Shown here: piece by piece, positions 63,372 through 64,000 of the stretch | Position numbering within the stretch: position 1 is the first letter of the stretch | Layout: each line of letters opens with the position of its first letter | From: Sphingomonas immobilis | Lineage (GTDB): Bacteria; Pseudomonadota; Alphaproteobacteria; Sphingomonadales; Sphingomonadaceae | Assembly (NCBI RefSeq): GCF_030580995.1 | Contig: NZ_JAUQSZ010000001.1 | Coordinates: 496,001-560,000 of the forward strand | Length of the DNA stretch: 64,000 nucleotides | Reading direction: 5' to 3' | Translations under genes and position numbers: made by a program | Notes under the pieces: model-generated | The model's input: only the letters and a program-made list of their open reading frames with translations | Database searches by the model: none | What the model was told of the DNA's origin: nothing

Positions 63372-63449
63372 CCATTCGCCCTGAGCTTGTCGAAGGGCTG
63401 TTCTTCTTGTCTAAGAGGGACAGGACTTCGACGGGTTCAGTCCGAACGG
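63372..63449. repeat. Palindromic repeat, family B, copy 5 (after trigger factor)
   Basis: CCATTCGCCCTGAGCTTGTC at 63372 is mirrored, less perfectly, by an arm ending GGTTCAGTCCGAACGG at 63449. It begins two bases after the trigger factor stop and ends 17 bases before the glycosyltransferase start. Confidence 0.85.
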
Positions 63450-63465
63450 GGATGGGGCGAGGACT

Positions 63466-64000
63466 TTGTCAGAACCAAGAATAGCCGTCCTGCTCCCCTG
63501 CTATAACGAAGAGGCCGCGATCGGTGCGACGATCGCCGGGTTTCGCGCCGCGCTGCCTGATGCGGCGATCTACGTCTACGACAACAACAGCAAGGACGGC
63601 ACCGTCGCCGCCGCGCGTGCGGCGGGCGCGACCGTCCGTAGCGAGCGGATCCAGGGCAAAGGCGCGGTCGTGCGCCGCATGTTCGCCGACGTCGATGCCG
63701 ACGTCTATGTGATGGCCGACGGCGATGCGACCTACGACGCCGCTTCCGCCCCCGCGATGGTCGAACGCCTGCTCGACGAACAGCTCGACATGATCGTCGG
63801 CGCGCGCGTGACGCAGGCCGATGCCGCGTACCGGCGCGGCCACCGCTTCGGCAACGCGCTCCTCACCGGCATGCTCGCGCGCCTGTTCGGGCGCAGCTTC
63901 ACCGATATCCTCTCGGGCTACCGCGTATTCTCGCGCCGCTTCGTGAAGAGCTTCCCGGTGCTATCGGCGGGGTTCGAGATCGAGACCGAGATCAGCGTCC
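63466..64000 (+). CDS. Family 2 glycosyltransferase, N-terminal part
   Basis: The gene runs off the right edge; about 178 residues are visible. It begins LSEPRIAVLLPCYNEEAAIG, a GT-A fold with the classic CYNEE entry. Further motifs are YVYDNNSKDGTVAAARAAGA and a DxD-type metal site in VMADGDATYD, then SGYRVFSRRFVKSFP, which resembles the dolichol-phosphate-mannose synthase branch. The start is TTG 63466 with GGGGCGAGGA just upstream. It probably transfers a sugar to a lipid carrier or polysaccharide; the C-terminal membrane region, if any, is outside the window. Confidence 0.88.
   Translation, partial: MSEPRIAVLLPCYNEEAAIGATIAGFRAALPDAAIYVYDNNSKDGTVAAARAAGATVRSERIQGKGAVVRRMFADVDADVYVMADGDATYDAASAPAMVERLLDEQLDMIVGARVTQADAAYRRGHRFGNALLTGMLARLFGRSFTDILSGYRVFSRRFVKSFPVLSAGFEIETEISV

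Noticed and set aside
61375..63375. Long Gly/Leu/Arg-rich minus-strand frame opposite trigger factor and tRNA-Leu
   Set aside because: It runs through the tRNA gene and trigger factor in antisense; its glycine-rich pattern comes from the Lys/Ala tail codons read backwards.

Overview
The window is a gene-dense, high-GC segment of a bacterial chromosome. Its content points to an alphaproteobacterium of the sphingomonad group (Sphingomonas or close relative). The evidence is the GatCAB amidotransferase, a TamA/TamB pair, a TonB-dependent receptor with no uptake operon, a ComF/NDUFAF5-like methyltransferase pair, DUF1178, a pseudo-dihydroorotase next to PyrB, and short palindromic intergenic repeats of the kind common in sphingomonads. 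The assignment is inference; there is no rRNA in the window.

Layout. 1-7544: envelope-stress type small proteins (holin-like, DUF883), enolase, an FtsB-like division protein, an alpha/beta hydrolase, a DUF885 lipoprotein and malate synthase G. 7632-13966: tamA-tamB outer-membrane assembly pair. 14040-20436: a Baeyer-Villiger type monooxygenase, then a complete tripartite efflux operon (TetR-type regulator, EmrA-like, EmrB-like, outer-membrane lipoprotein) with a perfect palindrome in front. 20454-26456: argE, a minus-strand micro-gene in a highly structured transcript, and a signalling cluster (EAL phosphodiesterase, TPR hybrid histidine kinase, stand-alone receiver). 26598-31030: methyltransferase, comF, grxC-nitrilase-DUF1178 operon, tRNA-Arg(CCT), a coiled periplasmic protein and a SWIB-domain protein. 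31264-37586: TonB receptor, folE-SDR-folB pterin operon, and leuA with a leucine-rich leader peptide. 37636-43288: a TMEM175-like channel, two YceI proteins, and ilvC-ilvN-ilvB. 43369-49857: miaA, serB, and a ParA/ribbon-helix-helix pair bracketed by two SPOR-domain proteins, then a 54-residue protein and a PilZ protein. 49870-55765: pyrB with an inactive-looking pyrC, a lone AT-richer unknown gene, a membrane chemoreceptor operon, and ruvX. 55767-64000: a DUF3089 hydrolase, gatC-gatA-gatB, a periplasmic cyclophilin, two coupled 58-residue proteins, tRNA-Leu(TAG), trigger factor with a histone-H1-like tail, and the start of a glycosyltransferase.

How the parts work together. leuA and ilvBNC make branched-chain amino acids. 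folE, the SDR and folB act in pterin/folate synthesis. pyrB and its pseudo-enzyme neighbour should form an aspartate transcarbamoylase complex. Near-consensus CtrA-like boxes lie in front of the EAL, kinase, ParA, 54-residue and chemoreceptor genes, so a cell-cycle/motility regulon is possible, but this rests on motif reading by eye. No CRISPR array, insertion sequence, prophage or integrase was seen. The most unusual items are the structured minus-strand micro-gene at 21745-21973, the ParA/RHH/SPOR cluster, and the isolated unknown gene near 52.2-53.2 kb.
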